From Thalassotalea sp. HSM 43 (GTDB taxonomy: Bacteria; Pseudomonadota; Gammaproteobacteria; Enterobacterales; Alteromonadaceae): a stretch of 64,000 bases of DNA. Below the pieces are notes generated by a model. The model was given only the letters and a program-made list of their open reading frames with translations. It was not told the DNA's origin and did no database searches. The position numbers and the translations under genes are program-made. The stretch is from assembly GCF_004752005.1 (NCBI RefSeq), contig NZ_CP038493.1, positions 2,876,302 to 2,940,301 of the forward strand, written 5' to 3'. Shown here piece by piece: positions 7,676 through 16,665 of this stretch; position 1 is the first letter of the stretch, and the number at the start of each line of letters is the position of its first letter.

Positions 7676-9388
7676 CTAACCGCCACCGATATCAGTCTTA
7701 ACTTGCCAATCACCAGATTTACGATTAACCGCAAAATACCTATAAGCACCAGACCTGAACCGAATGCCGTAACTTAAATTATTCAAACTCGTAGACTCCA
7801 TTTTTGCCTTGAACTCTGCCAGAAAGTCATAATCTACATCATCACCCATAATTGACAAAAGTTTATCAAGCTTGGCCTTACGTTCAGGCGCTCTAACCCA
7901 GTGGAATCCGCGATTAGCAATCTCAATCCGTTCTACGAACATTGGTATCAGTTCCCGCAGTCGGAGCCTAATATCCTCATGAATGTCATTGTCTCGAACC
8001 TGCTGCACCAGTAACAGGAATTCATCACCGACTGAATCTTTGGTTGAAAGCAGCTCTTTATTAAGCTCGTCAAGTGAATCATGTAGTATCCTCGATTCTC
8101 TACGATTGTCAGTTATCTGTTCTTCTAATTCGGTATCGTCTTCGTCTTCGTCCATCATGGCAAACAGCTTCATTAACCTCTTTCGCGATTTAGTCAATAT
8201 GGCCAACTCTTGCTCTTTGCTTGCTATTAACTCCTTAATCTCATTTCTAGGATTTGCTTGACCAAAAACATCTTCAAAGTTGATACGGTCAGAGCAAAAT
8301 TCAACTAGTACTCTTTCCACTATTCGAAGAAGCGAGCGTGAAGTAGTGCAATCTGTGTATTGTTGATGAGCACCTGAGCATGCAACGAAACGGTCAATAA
8401 CAGCTTCACCACTTTTTAGCTTGCGTTTCATTTGTTTAGCAATCATCGATGAGCCACAGTACGGACAGAACGTGACGCCAATCCCAGTGACGAATGAAAC
8501 ATACCCAGATTTAGAGCCACCGACATTGATAGTCTTATGTTTACGCTTAGCTATTTGACTTTGAATGTATGCGTATTGCTCATCAGTAATGATTTTTGGG
8601 TAGTGACCATTGATAGTAGTATCACCATCGTGAGTCTTGAAGTGTGCAACTCCTATCAATGAGTCTGACGCCAATGTGTCCAGAATTATTTTGTTGTACC
8701 ACTTCTTAGGCTTAACCTTGCGCTTATTGTCCCATGTTGGCTGATTCTCATCATTCATAATGCCAGCAATTTTAGTTCCACCATAACCTTGAACTGTCAA
8801 CTCAGCCCAACGTTTAATCAACTCAACTCGTTCTGGTATTACTTCCCAATGAGTTGGAGTACGTCGAAGCCAAGGTGGGTGCATACCGAACGTCACTGGA
8901 ATTCCTTGTTCTTTAGCCAGCTTAACCTGATGAGCAATGGAACTTCTAGTACGCTTCTGCTTAGTCAAGGACTCCGCATGAGCGGCACATATAAAAGCAA
9001 TTGCCATCATGAGTTGACCCATGTCTGAGTTCATACTTTCGTACGTAAAGGTTCTATCCATATGAGCGATGTGAATATGTAAGCCGTTCTCAAGTAAATC
9101 ACTCATCTGTCGGAGTACCCACATTGGTTCTCCACGAGAAAAGCGATCAAATTGTTCAAATACGACTATTGACCCTTTAGCTACTTCACCATTCAAGACC
9201 ATGGAACGTATTAGCCCCATGCCAGCTTCACCATCAAAGTTAGATTTGTGAAATGCGGATATACCAGAATCAGTAACAGACGAGAGAATCTCATACCCAT
9301 GTTCATCGGCCAGACGTTGCGCAGACTCTAGAGTTTTTCTCTTTTGGCGCGCGATGCCATCTGAGCCATCACCAGACACCTGACGCAT
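7676..9388 (-). CDS. Large serine recombinase, 5' end unusual
   Basis: At least 570 residues: a serine recombinase catalytic domain, then a recombinase domain, a zinc ribbon (FCPYCG...C...C, about residues 308-350) and a coiled coil around 370-450 (KEQELAILTKSRKRLMKLFA). Such proteins integrate or excise phages and islands. Motifs seen are TDSGISAF and FEQFDRFSR. The catalytic Y-x-R-V-S-S motif (YQRVSS) is encoded directly upstream of the first ATG (9388), in the same frame, open from 9469. No ATG, GTG or TTG precedes it there. An out-of-frame ATG at 9447 has a good AGAGG upstream. So the gene has a frameshift near its start, an AUU/AUA start, or has lost activity. It is probably the integrase of this island, next to dinB. 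Confidence 0.85.
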   Translation of the reverse strand: MRQVSGDGSDGIARQKRKTLESAQRLADEHGYEILSSVTDSGISAFHKSNFDGEAGMGLIRSMVLNGEVAKGSIVVFEQFDRFSRGEPMWVLRQMSDLLENGLHIHIAHMDRTFTYESMNSDMGQLMMAIAFICAAHAESLTKQKRTRSSIAHQVKLAKEQGIPVTFGMHPPWLRRTPTHWEVIPERVELIKRWAELTVQGYGGTKIAGIMNDENQPTWDNKRKVKPKKWYNKIILDTLASDSLIGVAHFKTHDGDTTINGHYPKIITDEQYAYIQSQIAKRKHKTINVGGSKSGYVSFVTGIGVTFCPYCGSSMIAKQMKRKLKSGEAVIDRFVACSGAHQQYTDCTTSRSLLRIVERVLVEFCSDRINFEDVFGQANPRNEIKELIASKEQELAILTKSRKRLMKLFAMMDEDEDDTELEEQITDNRRESRILHDSLDELNKELLSTKDSVGDEFLLLVQQVRDNDIHEDIRLRLRELIPMFVERIEIANRGFHWVRAPERKAKLDKLLSIMGDDVDYDFLAEFKAKMESTSLNNLSYGIRFRSGAYRYFAVNRKSGDWQVKTDIGGG

Positions 9389-9437
9389 TGAGCTTACCCG
9401 TTGGTATGGAATTATTACTGGATTGATGTTATTGTCA

Positions 9438-9453
9438 CTGTACGCATATACAG
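9438..9453. promoter_or_regulatory. LexA (SOS) box between recombinase and dinB
   Basis: CTGTACGCATATACAG fits the LexA core CTGT-N8-ACAG exactly, and the flanks (CA before, TA after) also fit. It lies about 90 bp before the dinB ATG and overlaps the 5' end of the divergent recombinase. It probably puts dinB under SOS control and may do the same for the recombinase. Confidence 0.85.
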
Positions 9454-9469
9454 TACCTCTTATTGTTGG

Positions 9470-9490
9470 TTATTGGTTATTGGTTATTGG
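9470..9490. repeat. Three tandem copies of TTATTGG
   Basis: TTATTGG is repeated three times without interruption (9470-9476, 9477-9483, 9484-9490), with partial copies before and after. The array lies between the LexA box and dinB and includes the upstream stop codon of the recombinase frame. Copy-number change would alter promoter spacing. Confidence 0.75.
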
Positions 9491-9508
9491 TGTTGAGTAT
9501 TTTATATT
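9480..9508 (+). promoter_or_regulatory. Possible dinB promoter
   Basis: TTGGTT (9480-9485) and TATATT (9503-9508) are 17 bp apart, 36 bp before the dinB start. The -35 falls in the TTATTGG array, so array length could affect it. Confidence 0.4.
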
Positions 9509-9543
9509 AAAGAGTTCAATATTAGAATTAGGTTGTATAATTC

Positions 9544-10623
9544 ATGAAAATAGTACAACGTAGCAGAAAAATTATTCACATAGATATGGACTGCTTTTTT
9601 GCAGCGGTTGAAATGCGTGATGATCCCAGTTTGCGCAATATTCCTATCGCAATTGCCGGCCGCAGTGAACGCAGTGTCGTCTCTACTTGTAATTATCCTG
9701 CGCGGGAATACGGTGTGCGCTCGGCGATGTCGGTGAAAAAAGCATTGCAGCTTTGTCCGCATTTAACCTTGGTGCCATCAAGAATGGCGCAATACCAACA
9801 AGCATCACAAAAAATTCGAGAGATATTCAGTCGTTATACACAAATGATAGAGCCACTGTCGCTCGATGAAGCGTTTCTCGATGTCAGTGATAGCAGTTTA
9901 TGCAATGGCAGTGCGACACGAATAGCTGAGAAAATTCGGCAAGATATATTCAATGAGTTGCAGTTAACCGCATCTGCTGGGGTCGCACCCAATAAGTTTT
10001 TAGCCAAAATAGCGTCTGATGAAAACAAACCTAATGGACAGTGTGTTATCGCCCCCAATCAAGTAGAGTCATTCGTTGAACATTTGCCGCTCAAAAAAAT
10101 TCCTGGCGTTGGCCCCAAGACCCTGCAAAAGCTCAACCGCAAAGGCTTTAATACCTGCGCCGATGTGCGTGCAGCGGATATTAAAACACTGGTGCGTCAA
10201 TTCGGTAAGTTTGGTACTAGCTTGTATCGCCGTGCGCACGGTATTGATGATCGTCAAGTTGAGACTGAACGTGAACGTAAGTCGTTAGCCATAGAAACCA
10301 CGTTAATGGAAGACATCGAAAGTTTTGAGCAATGCATGCAAGTGGTGGAAAAGCTGCTACCAAAATTCAAAGAACGCTTAAGCAAAGTCGAAGATCGGCA
10401 AATTAAATCTCAAGGGGTTAAAGTGAAATTTGATGACTTTAGCCAAACCACCGTTGAAAACAGCTGCGATGAATTGCAACAGGGCATGTTAGCAACGCAA
10501 TTGCACAAAGCTTTAGAGCGAGGCGAGGGCAAAAAAGTGCGTCTAATTGGCTTACATATGGGCTTTAAATCGCAACAGGTGGTACAGATAAATGAACCGC
10601 AATTGTCATTCGATTTAAAATAA
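9544..10623 (+). CDS. dinB: DNA polymerase IV
   Basis: A 359-residue Y-family polymerase that copies damaged DNA with low fidelity. Metal-binding motifs are present: HIDMDCFFAAVE near the N-terminus (about 12-23) and LSLDEAFLDVSD near 101-112. The helix-hairpin-helix region (KIPGVGPKTLQKL) and the little-finger domain follow, and the C-terminus QLSFDL resembles a beta-clamp binding motif (QxxLF-like). The ATG at 9544 is the first in-frame start. A LexA box upstream predicts SOS induction, as in other Gammaproteobacteria. It is the first core gene beside the island, so the element sits in the dinB promoter region. Confidence 0.97.
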   Translation: MKIVQRSRKIIHIDMDCFFAAVEMRDDPSLRNIPIAIAGRSERSVVSTCNYPAREYGVRSAMSVKKALQLCPHLTLVPSRMAQYQQASQKIREIFSRYTQMIEPLSLDEAFLDVSDSSLCNGSATRIAEKIRQDIFNELQLTASAGVAPNKFLAKIASDENKPNGQCVIAPNQVESFVEHLPLKKIPGVGPKTLQKLNRKGFNTCADVRAADIKTLVRQFGKFGTSLYRRAHGIDDRQVETERERKSLAIETTLMEDIESFEQCMQVVEKLLPKFKERLSKVEDRQIKSQGVKVKFDDFSQTTVENSCDELQQGMLATQLHKALERGEGKKVRLIGLHMGFKSQQVVQINEPQLSFDLK

Positions 10624-10693
10624 TAACGATATCTTTGATCTTTTCTGCACAAACAGTCATATTTAATGTGTCATTTTTAGTGGGAATAAGTTT

Positions 10694-11551
10694 ATGAAAA
10701 GATTAACGTTAATTGCGTTTTGTTTATCACTTTGTAGTTTTGTAACGCAAGCTGCTCGAGATTTTTCAAACGTAGAAATAAAAACAACCAAGGTTGCTGG
10801 CAATGTGTATATGCTTGAAGGTTCAGGCGGTAACATTGGCGTGTTGGCAACAGATGCGGGTTTGGTCTTAGTTGATGACCAGTTTGCACCGCTGGCAGCA
10901 AAAATCGAAGCAGCGATGAAGTCAATTAAAGATCAGCCTGTTAAGTATGTGGTTAACACCCATTATCATGGTGATCATACCGGTGCTAATGCCCACTTTG
11001 GTAAATCAGCACCAATATTTGCCCATGAAAATGTTCGTAAGCGTGTCGCCGCAAACGAAAAACAAACTGAAGCTGATTTGCCTGTCGTTACTTACGATAG
11101 CGGTGTAAGCATCTACTTAGGCGGCGAAACCATTCAATTAAAACATTTACCTAGCGGTCACACCGATGGCGACTCGGTGGTTTATTTTAAAAATGCCAAT
11201 GTATTGCATATGGGAGACTTATTCTTTCAAGGTCGTTTTCCATATGTGGACTTAAAAGGTGGCGGTAGCGTGAAAGGCTATTTGGCTAATATCAAGGCCA
11301 TTGCCAAGTCGTTTCCAGATGATGTGGCGATTATTCCAGGTCATGGTGTGCTAAGCGATAAGAAAGAGCTACAGCGCTTTATTGATATGATTGAATTTTC
11401 AGTTAACAAAGTTGAAGCGGCTTTAAAAGAAGGCGCAACCAGTGAAGACATTCTTGCCTATGGTATTGGTGAGGAATACAAAGACTGGGGTTGGAATTTT
11501 ATCACCGAAGAGCGTTGGCTCAAGACCTTAATTAGCGATTTGGATAAATAA
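10694..11551 (+). CDS. Exported metallo-beta-lactamase-fold hydrolase
   Basis: A 285-residue protein with an N-terminal signal peptide (MKRLTLIAFCLSLCSFVTQA, cleaved near residue 20). It carries the zinc motif THYHGDHTG (HxHxDH), then the later ligands SGHTDGDS and PGHGVLS. It is therefore a metallo-beta-lactamase-superfamily hydrolase acting in the periplasm. The family includes lactonases, glyoxalase-II-like enzymes and beta-lactamases, and this one lacks features that point to antibiotic hydrolysis, so the substrate is unknown. It is a single gene followed by a bidirectional terminator. Confidence 0.85.
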   Translation: MKRLTLIAFCLSLCSFVTQAARDFSNVEIKTTKVAGNVYMLEGSGGNIGVLATDAGLVLVDDQFAPLAAKIEAAMKSIKDQPVKYVVNTHYHGDHTGANAHFGKSAPIFAHENVRKRVAANEKQTEADLPVVTYDSGVSIYLGGETIQLKHLPSGHTDGDSVVYFKNANVLHMGDLFFQGRFPYVDLKGGGSVKGYLANIKAIAKSFPDDVAIIPGHGVLSDKKELQRFIDMIEFSVNKVEAALKEGATSEDILAYGIGEEYKDWGWNFITEERWLKTLISDLDK

Positions 11552-11570
11552 CCACGCTAAGCATAACAAT

Positions 11571-11610
11571 AAAAAGCTCCGCAGTTAGGTCACTAATTGC
11601 GGAGCTTTTT
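11571..11610. terminator. Bidirectional terminator
   Basis: AAAAAGCTCCGCAGTTAG (11571-11588) pairs with CTAATTGCGGAGCTTTTT (11593-11610), with one mismatch, between two convergent genes. A runs on one side and T runs on the other allow it to work on both strands. Confidence 0.9.
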
Positions 11611-11630
11611 TTATTAACAATAACTATGGA

Positions 11631-13931
11631 TTATTGTTTTAATCGGCGATTAAAGAAATCAACGATTGAATAATTTAAATGTGTTTTAACTGCCTTGCCA
11701 CGCATGCTGTGCTTGCTGCCAGGGTAGGTCATCAATTCAAATTGCTTGTTCTCATCTTGCATTGCTTTGATTAACTTTGTGGTGTTGGTAAACAACACAT
11801 TGTCGTCAGCCATACCATGATACAAAAATAGAGCATCATTGTTGTCATCAAAATCCTTCACATAAGGGAATACAGAGCTGTCTTCATAACCTTGTGCATT
11901 GCTGTTCGGGTGAGATAAATAACGCTCAGTATAATGGGTGTCATACAGCAACCAATCAGTTACCGGGGCGCCACTTACGCCAGCTTTAAAGTAATCACCG
12001 GCCTTAAACATTGCCATAATGGCCATGTAACCACCGTAACTGTGGCCATAAATACCAATGCGTTCTTTGTCGACGAACGGCTGGGTATGCAAAAACTCAA
12101 CACCACTAATTTGGTCTTCAAGCTCTACTTTACCGAGGTGCTTGTGGATCGCAAATTCAAACGCGGTGCCACGGTAATTTGAACCGCGGTTGTCGAGCTG
12201 AAATACCACATAACCTTGTTGCACAAGATATTGGGTAAAGTCCATACCTTCCCATTTATTGGTGACACGTTGTGCGTGTGGACCACCATACACTTTAACA
12301 ATGACCGGATATTTCTTGCCCGGTTGCATATTGCTCGGTTGATACAGTTTGTAATATAAGGCGGTTTCACCATCACTGGCTTTGATTGAGCCAAACTTAG
12401 GTTTCACCATATCATCAATGTACGGGAAAGCAGGGTGGCTGCTGTCCAGTTTGTTTTCTTGCAAATAGGTTTTTACATTGCCATTAAGCGAATGCAAACT
12501 TACTTGCGGCGGCGTATCAATATTGCTGAAGTTATCGATGTAGCTGCTCTTATCACTGGCAAAGGTGATTTTATGAAATCCATTGCGCTTACTGATGCGA
12601 ATGGCATGCTCTGGCGACTTACCATCAAGGGTCACTTTATATAAGTGCTTTTCCAGTGGTGTATCTTCACGACCAGTGAAGTAAACAAAGCCTTTATCTT
12701 CGTCTACCGCGACAACTTCGTCGACAACCCAATTACCTTGCGTTAATCGCGCTATTTGCTCGCCACTGTAGTTATATAAATAGAGATGTTTAAATCCGTC
12801 TTTTTCTGAGGCCCAAATAAATTGTCTGCTTTTTTTAAGGAATCTCAAATCATTATTCAGGTTGATCCAATGCTTTGATGATTCTTCAACAATCGTGCGA
12901 CCACGCTTACTCTTTAAACTTTGCAAAACCAGTTTTAAGGTTTGCTGTGAACGGTCTTGCCATTGATAGACAATACTCTTTGAATCAGGTGTCCAGTTTA
13001 CCCGAGCGATATAAATGTCTTGTTCTGAGCCCAAGTTATAGTTACTGATTTTACCATTGCTTACTTTAACGCTGTGCAGGGATATTTTAACGTTGTTGGT
13101 GCCGGTCGCGGGGTAGCGTTGCTCATAAAGTTTGATTTGCTCTGCATATATCTCATTGCGCAGTTCGGTTTTCACTTCTGACTCATCGACTTTTAGAAAC
13201 GCGATATGCTTATCATCTGGTGACCACCAGTAGCCCGTCATGCGATCCATTTCTTCTTGCGCCACAAACTCCGCCATACCATTTTTTATGGTGCCGTCAC
13301 CGTCTTCGGTTAACTTACTTTCGCGGTTTTCCTGCAGGTCGATAATATGGATATCTTGATCTTTAATAAAAGATACGTAACGACCAGTCGGCGAGAACTT
13401 AATGTCGGTTTCGTAGGCTTGGTCTAAGGTCAAACGACGAGATTTTCCGCTGGCAAGGGTGTATAGGTATAAATCACCGTTGATCGGGAACAAAATTTGC
13501 GTACCATCTGCTGACAATACATATTCCATAATGCCTGAGCCGTAGACGCGCATGCGTTCTCGACGGGCTTTTTCTTCGTCGCTGAGTTCTTCTTTACCGC
13601 TGTGAATCGAATCAGAGTCTACCAACAAAGAATGCTTGTTGCTGGCGATATCGTATTGCCACAAGTCATAACGATTGCTATCACTGTCCTTGCTTTTTAG
13701 GTAAGTGACTTTGCTGCCATCAGGACTGTACTTTAGCTGTTTGGTGCCTGGGCCCTGTAAAGAAGGCGCCGAATAGATGCGTTCGATACTGATAGGGTTA
13801 TTGAGAGCTTGCTTTTGCTCTGTGTCCACTTCTTCAGTGGCATACATGTCTTGTGCGGCCGTTGAACTTGCAAAAGCGGCAATAGCCACCGTGCTAAGCA
13901 GGCGACGCACATAGGTATGAATCTGTGCCAA
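11631..13931 (-). CDS. Dipeptidyl peptidase IV (S9 family)
   Basis: A 766-residue exported serine peptidase that removes dipeptides, usually X-Pro, from peptide N-termini. A signal peptide (residues 1-26, ending STAAQ) is followed by a beta-propeller domain and a C-terminal alpha/beta hydrolase domain. The nucleophile elbow GIYGHSYGGYM places the catalytic serine at 631. The acid is in ADDNV (709-710) and the histidine in SKHSM (741), almost the same numbering as the mammalian enzyme. A conserved double-Glu motif for the substrate N-terminus (QEEMDRMTGYWW, about residue 224) is present. It is a single gene and suggests peptide use as a nutrient, common in marine Alteromonadales. Confidence 0.95.
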   Translation of the reverse strand: MAQIHTYVRRLLSTVAIAAFASSTAAQDMYATEEVDTEQKQALNNPISIERIYSAPSLQGPGTKQLKYSPDGSKVTYLKSKDSDSNRYDLWQYDIASNKHSLLVDSDSIHSGKEELSDEEKARRERMRVYGSGIMEYVLSADGTQILFPINGDLYLYTLASGKSRRLTLDQAYETDIKFSPTGRYVSFIKDQDIHIIDLQENRESKLTEDGDGTIKNGMAEFVAQEEMDRMTGYWWSPDDKHIAFLKVDESEVKTELRNEIYAEQIKLYEQRYPATGTNNVKISLHSVKVSNGKISNYNLGSEQDIYIARVNWTPDSKSIVYQWQDRSQQTLKLVLQSLKSKRGRTIVEESSKHWINLNNDLRFLKKSRQFIWASEKDGFKHLYLYNYSGEQIARLTQGNWVVDEVVAVDEDKGFVYFTGREDTPLEKHLYKVTLDGKSPEHAIRISKRNGFHKITFASDKSSYIDNFSNIDTPPQVSLHSLNGNVKTYLQENKLDSSHPAFPYIDDMVKPKFGSIKASDGETALYYKLYQPSNMQPGKKYPVIVKVYGGPHAQRVTNKWEGMDFTQYLVQQGYVVFQLDNRGSNYRGTAFEFAIHKHLGKVELEDQISGVEFLHTQPFVDKERIGIYGHSYGGYMAIMAMFKAGDYFKAGVSGAPVTDWLLYDTHYTERYLSHPNSNAQGYEDSSVFPYVKDFDDNNDALFLYHGMADDNVLFTNTTKLIKAMQDENKQFELMTYPGSKHSMRGKAVKTHLNYSIVDFFNRRLKQ

Positions 13932-14079
13932 GGTAAAATTCTCGTCAAAATAAATTGCCGATATTCTACCCTGCCAAATACATACTGTCGAAACTTGATT
14001 ACAATTTGGTAACGGTTTTGCCGATAAAAATTGTAACCATAATTAAACGATTGAGAATTTGCGCCAATCACTGGCACCG

Positions 14080-15453
14080 TTATATCGCTTCGAGTGCCTC
14101 AACTAATTTCGTCACGCCTATAATTTCCATGCCTTCAATGGCGTCTTTAGGCATATTCGCTTGCGGCACGATAGCTTTGGTAAAGCCATGTTTTGCAGCT
14201 TCATTGATACGCTCTTGCCCAGATGGGACTGGGCGTATTTCACCAGATAAGCCTATTTCACCAAACACCATCAAATCCCGAGGAAGAGCGCGATCGCGAA
14301 AGCTTGAAACTAACGCCAAAATAAGGGCTAAATCGATACTGGTTTCGCTGACTTTAACACCACCGACGACATTGACGAATACATCCTGATCATTCATTTG
14401 CAGCCCGCCGTGACGATTTAGTACCGCCAATAACATCGACAAACGGTTTTGTTCTGCGCCTACGACCACTCGGCGTGGATTCGCCAGTGCGGAATAATCA
14501 ACCAGTGCTTGGATTTCCACCATCAAGGGGCGAGTACCTTCCCATAACACCATAACCACCGAACCGGGGGCTTGTTCATTTTGGCGCGAGAGAAATATTG
14601 CCGATGGATTTTTGACTTCTTTTAATCCTTCACCGGTCATCGCAAACACGCCTAACTCATTAACCGCGCCAAAGCGATTTTTATGACCTCGTAAAGTACG
14701 ATAGCGTGAATCCGTGCTGCCTTCGAGCATGATAGAACAGTCAATACAATGCTCTAAAACCTTTGGTCCAGCGAGCGAGCCATCTTTGGTGACATGACCA
14801 ACAATTAACATGGCCACATGATGTTGTTTGGCAAATCGTGTTAGGTAGGCTGCCGATTCTCGAACTTGCGAGACACTGCCGGGTGCCGATTGGATATCGC
14901 TCATATGCATGACTTGAATCGAGTCGATAACCATCAGTTTAGGTTTTTCTTTTTCGGCAATATTACAAATGTTTTCTACCGAGGTTTCCGATAGCATTTT
15001 CAATTTATCGGTCTTCAAACCTAAACGATTGGCACGCATAGCAACTTGTTGCAGTGATTCTTCACCGGTGACATACAAGGCACCCATGCTATCGGCTAAT
15101 TCGCACATGGTTTGCAATAATAAGGTCGATTTACCGGCTCCAGGTTCACCACCAATCAAAATGGCGCTACCTGGTACAATACCGCCACCCAATACACGAT
15201 CAAATTCAACGAAACCCGAACTAAAACGTGGTAAATCGGTAAGGTCTATAGCGTTTAATACTTGAACTTTTGCCTCGGTCTGACCGGCATAACCACTCAA
15301 GTTACCCGCTAAGTTACCATTGCGCCCTGGCGCTTTCGCTAAGCGGATTTCACTTATTGTATTCCAAGCTTTGCACTCTGTGCATTGCCCCATCCAACGA
15401 GGAAAATCAGCGCCGCAATCATTACATACATATGCTGTTTTTGTTTTAGCCAT
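14080..15453 (-). CDS. radA: DNA repair protein RadA
   Basis: A 457-residue RadA (Sms) protein, a RecA-like ATPase that drives branch migration during recombinational repair. The N-terminal C4 zinc finger uses C10, C13, C24 and C27. Walker A is GEPGAGKS at 102-109. The RadA-specific KNRFG motif is in RGHKNRFGAVNELGVF (about 256), and the C-terminal Lon-like domain follows. It lies next to serB on the same strand, the conserved enteric/Alteromonadales order. An imperfect LexA-like site is just upstream (15477-15492). Confidence 0.97.
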   Translation of the reverse strand: MAKTKTAYVCNDCGADFPRWMGQCTECKAWNTISEIRLAKAPGRNGNLAGNLSGYAGQTEAKVQVLNAIDLTDLPRFSSGFVEFDRVLGGGIVPGSAILIGGEPGAGKSTLLLQTMCELADSMGALYVTGEESLQQVAMRANRLGLKTDKLKMLSETSVENICNIAEKEKPKLMVIDSIQVMHMSDIQSAPGSVSQVRESAAYLTRFAKQHHVAMLIVGHVTKDGSLAGPKVLEHCIDCSIMLEGSTDSRYRTLRGHKNRFGAVNELGVFAMTGEGLKEVKNPSAIFLSRQNEQAPGSVVMVLWEGTRPLMVEIQALVDYSALANPRRVVVGAEQNRLSMLLAVLNRHGGLQMNDQDVFVNVVGGVKVSETSIDLALILALVSSFRDRALPRDLMVFGEIGLSGEIRPVPSGQERINEAAKHGFTKAIVPQANMPKDAIEGMEIIGVTKLVEALEAI

Positions 15454-15546
15454 AATGAGTATTGTGTTTCGTTGTTATGTATAAATATACAGTGTACTGC
15501 CGAGCTTACCCATTGGCAAGCTCGAGCGCATAACTGGCAAAAGAAG

Positions 15547-16557
15547 TTACTTTAAGTAATGTAAAAGTGTGTCGAGACCTGAGGTGTTAATCGCTGCACT
15601 TGCTTGTTGCAATACGATAGGCTTGGCTTCAAAAGCGACACCAAGATTGGCGGCATTCATCATCAGTAAGTCATTGGCGCCATCACCCATGGCAACCGTC
15701 TGCGCAATTGGTAATTGGTACTGCTCGGCAAGCTTAACCAAGGTATCCGCTTTAACCTGAGCGTCGGTAATATCACCAACCACTTTACCGGTTAGTAAGC
15801 CGTTTTCAATTTCCAGAACATTGGCTTGTGTCGCATCTAGGCTCAATTGCTGCTTGAGAATGTCGGTGAAGTAAGTAAAGCCGCCTGAAGCAACCGCGAC
15901 TTTCCAATTACGACGATGCAATTCAGCAATTAAGATCTCAAGCCCCGGCATTAATGGCAGGTTTTGACCAACTTGAGCGAGAATGTCTTCGCTGGCGCCT
16001 GTTAAGGTTGACACTCTGGCACGTAAACTCTCAGCAAAATCTAGTTCACCTTGCATTGCTCGTTCGGTGACCGCACTGACTTCTTCACCAACGCCTGCCA
16101 GTTTGGCAATTTCATCAATACATTCAATTTGAATGGTGGTTGAGTCCATATCCATAACCAAAAGACCTGGCTCATCGATACTTGGTGCGTGCTCTATTAG
16201 CGCTAACTCTAGCCCAGCATCGAGAGCAAAATCATTAAGCAATGCTTTTTTATCGAGCGCGATGGCGTCGACTTTAAAACGGTAACTGACTCTTCCGCCG
16301 CGGTCATTGCAGGCGACCAAGCTAAGCTGATCGATTTGCAACAGATTAATCAGTTCGACAAAATCTTCCATGCTGGTATCTGCAAATAATACCAACTCAA
16401 CGTCGCTGTTGATGGCAACGTCACTAAAGACGATTTCATCTTGGGTAACATCAAAGTCAAACGGCAGATTAACGGCTTGGCTAAACTGGTTAAAAACCTG
16501 GTCGATGAGTTGTGATTGACTAAACTCGATTCGGGAAAGAGCGGCAAATTCAGACAT
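15547..16557 (-). CDS. serB: Phosphoserine phosphatase
   Basis: A 336-residue HAD-family enzyme that makes serine from phosphoserine, the last step of serine biosynthesis. The nucleophile motif is DMDSTTIQIECIDEIA. The later HAD motifs are present: VASGGFTYF (motif II), the lysine in ALEAKPIVL, and GDGANDLLMM with conserved acidic residues. The longer N-terminal region, about 120 residues, resembles the ACT-like part of gammaproteobacterial SerB. It is divergent from smp across 108 bp. Confidence 0.96.
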   Translation of the reverse strand: MSEFAALSRIEFSQSQLIDQVFNQFSQAVNLPFDFDVTQDEIVFSDVAINSDVELVLFADTSMEDFVELINLLQIDQLSLVACNDRGGRVSYRFKVDAIALDKKALLNDFALDAGLELALIEHAPSIDEPGLLVMDMDSTTIQIECIDEIAKLAGVGEEVSAVTERAMQGELDFAESLRARVSTLTGASEDILAQVGQNLPLMPGLEILIAELHRRNWKVAVASGGFTYFTDILKQQLSLDATQANVLEIENGLLTGKVVGDITDAQVKADTLVKLAEQYQLPIAQTVAMGDGANDLLMMNAANLGVAFEAKPIVLQQASAAINTSGLDTLLHYLK

Positions 16558-16590
16558 GTTATATTTACAGTAATACTAAAAAATTGATTC

Positions 16591-16624
16591 TATAATCGCA
16601 AATAACCCTCTATAGTGTATAGAG
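16591..16624. promoter_or_regulatory. Palindrome and -10 box between serB and smp
   Basis: CTCTATA (16608-16614) and TATAGAG (16618-16624) form a perfect inverted repeat with a 3-bp centre, a possible operator. TATAAT (16591-16596) precedes it and suits a rightward promoter for smp. The divergent spacer is only 108 bp. Confidence 0.45.
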
Positions 16625-16665
16625 CTTTATCGAAATAATTATAACTTTTTAATAGTTAAGCTGTA

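Noticed and set aside
7983-8261. 92-residue serine-rich reading frame on the + strand
   Set aside because: It lies wholly antisense to the large recombinase coiled-coil region; low complexity comes from the opposite frame of Glu/Asp codons.
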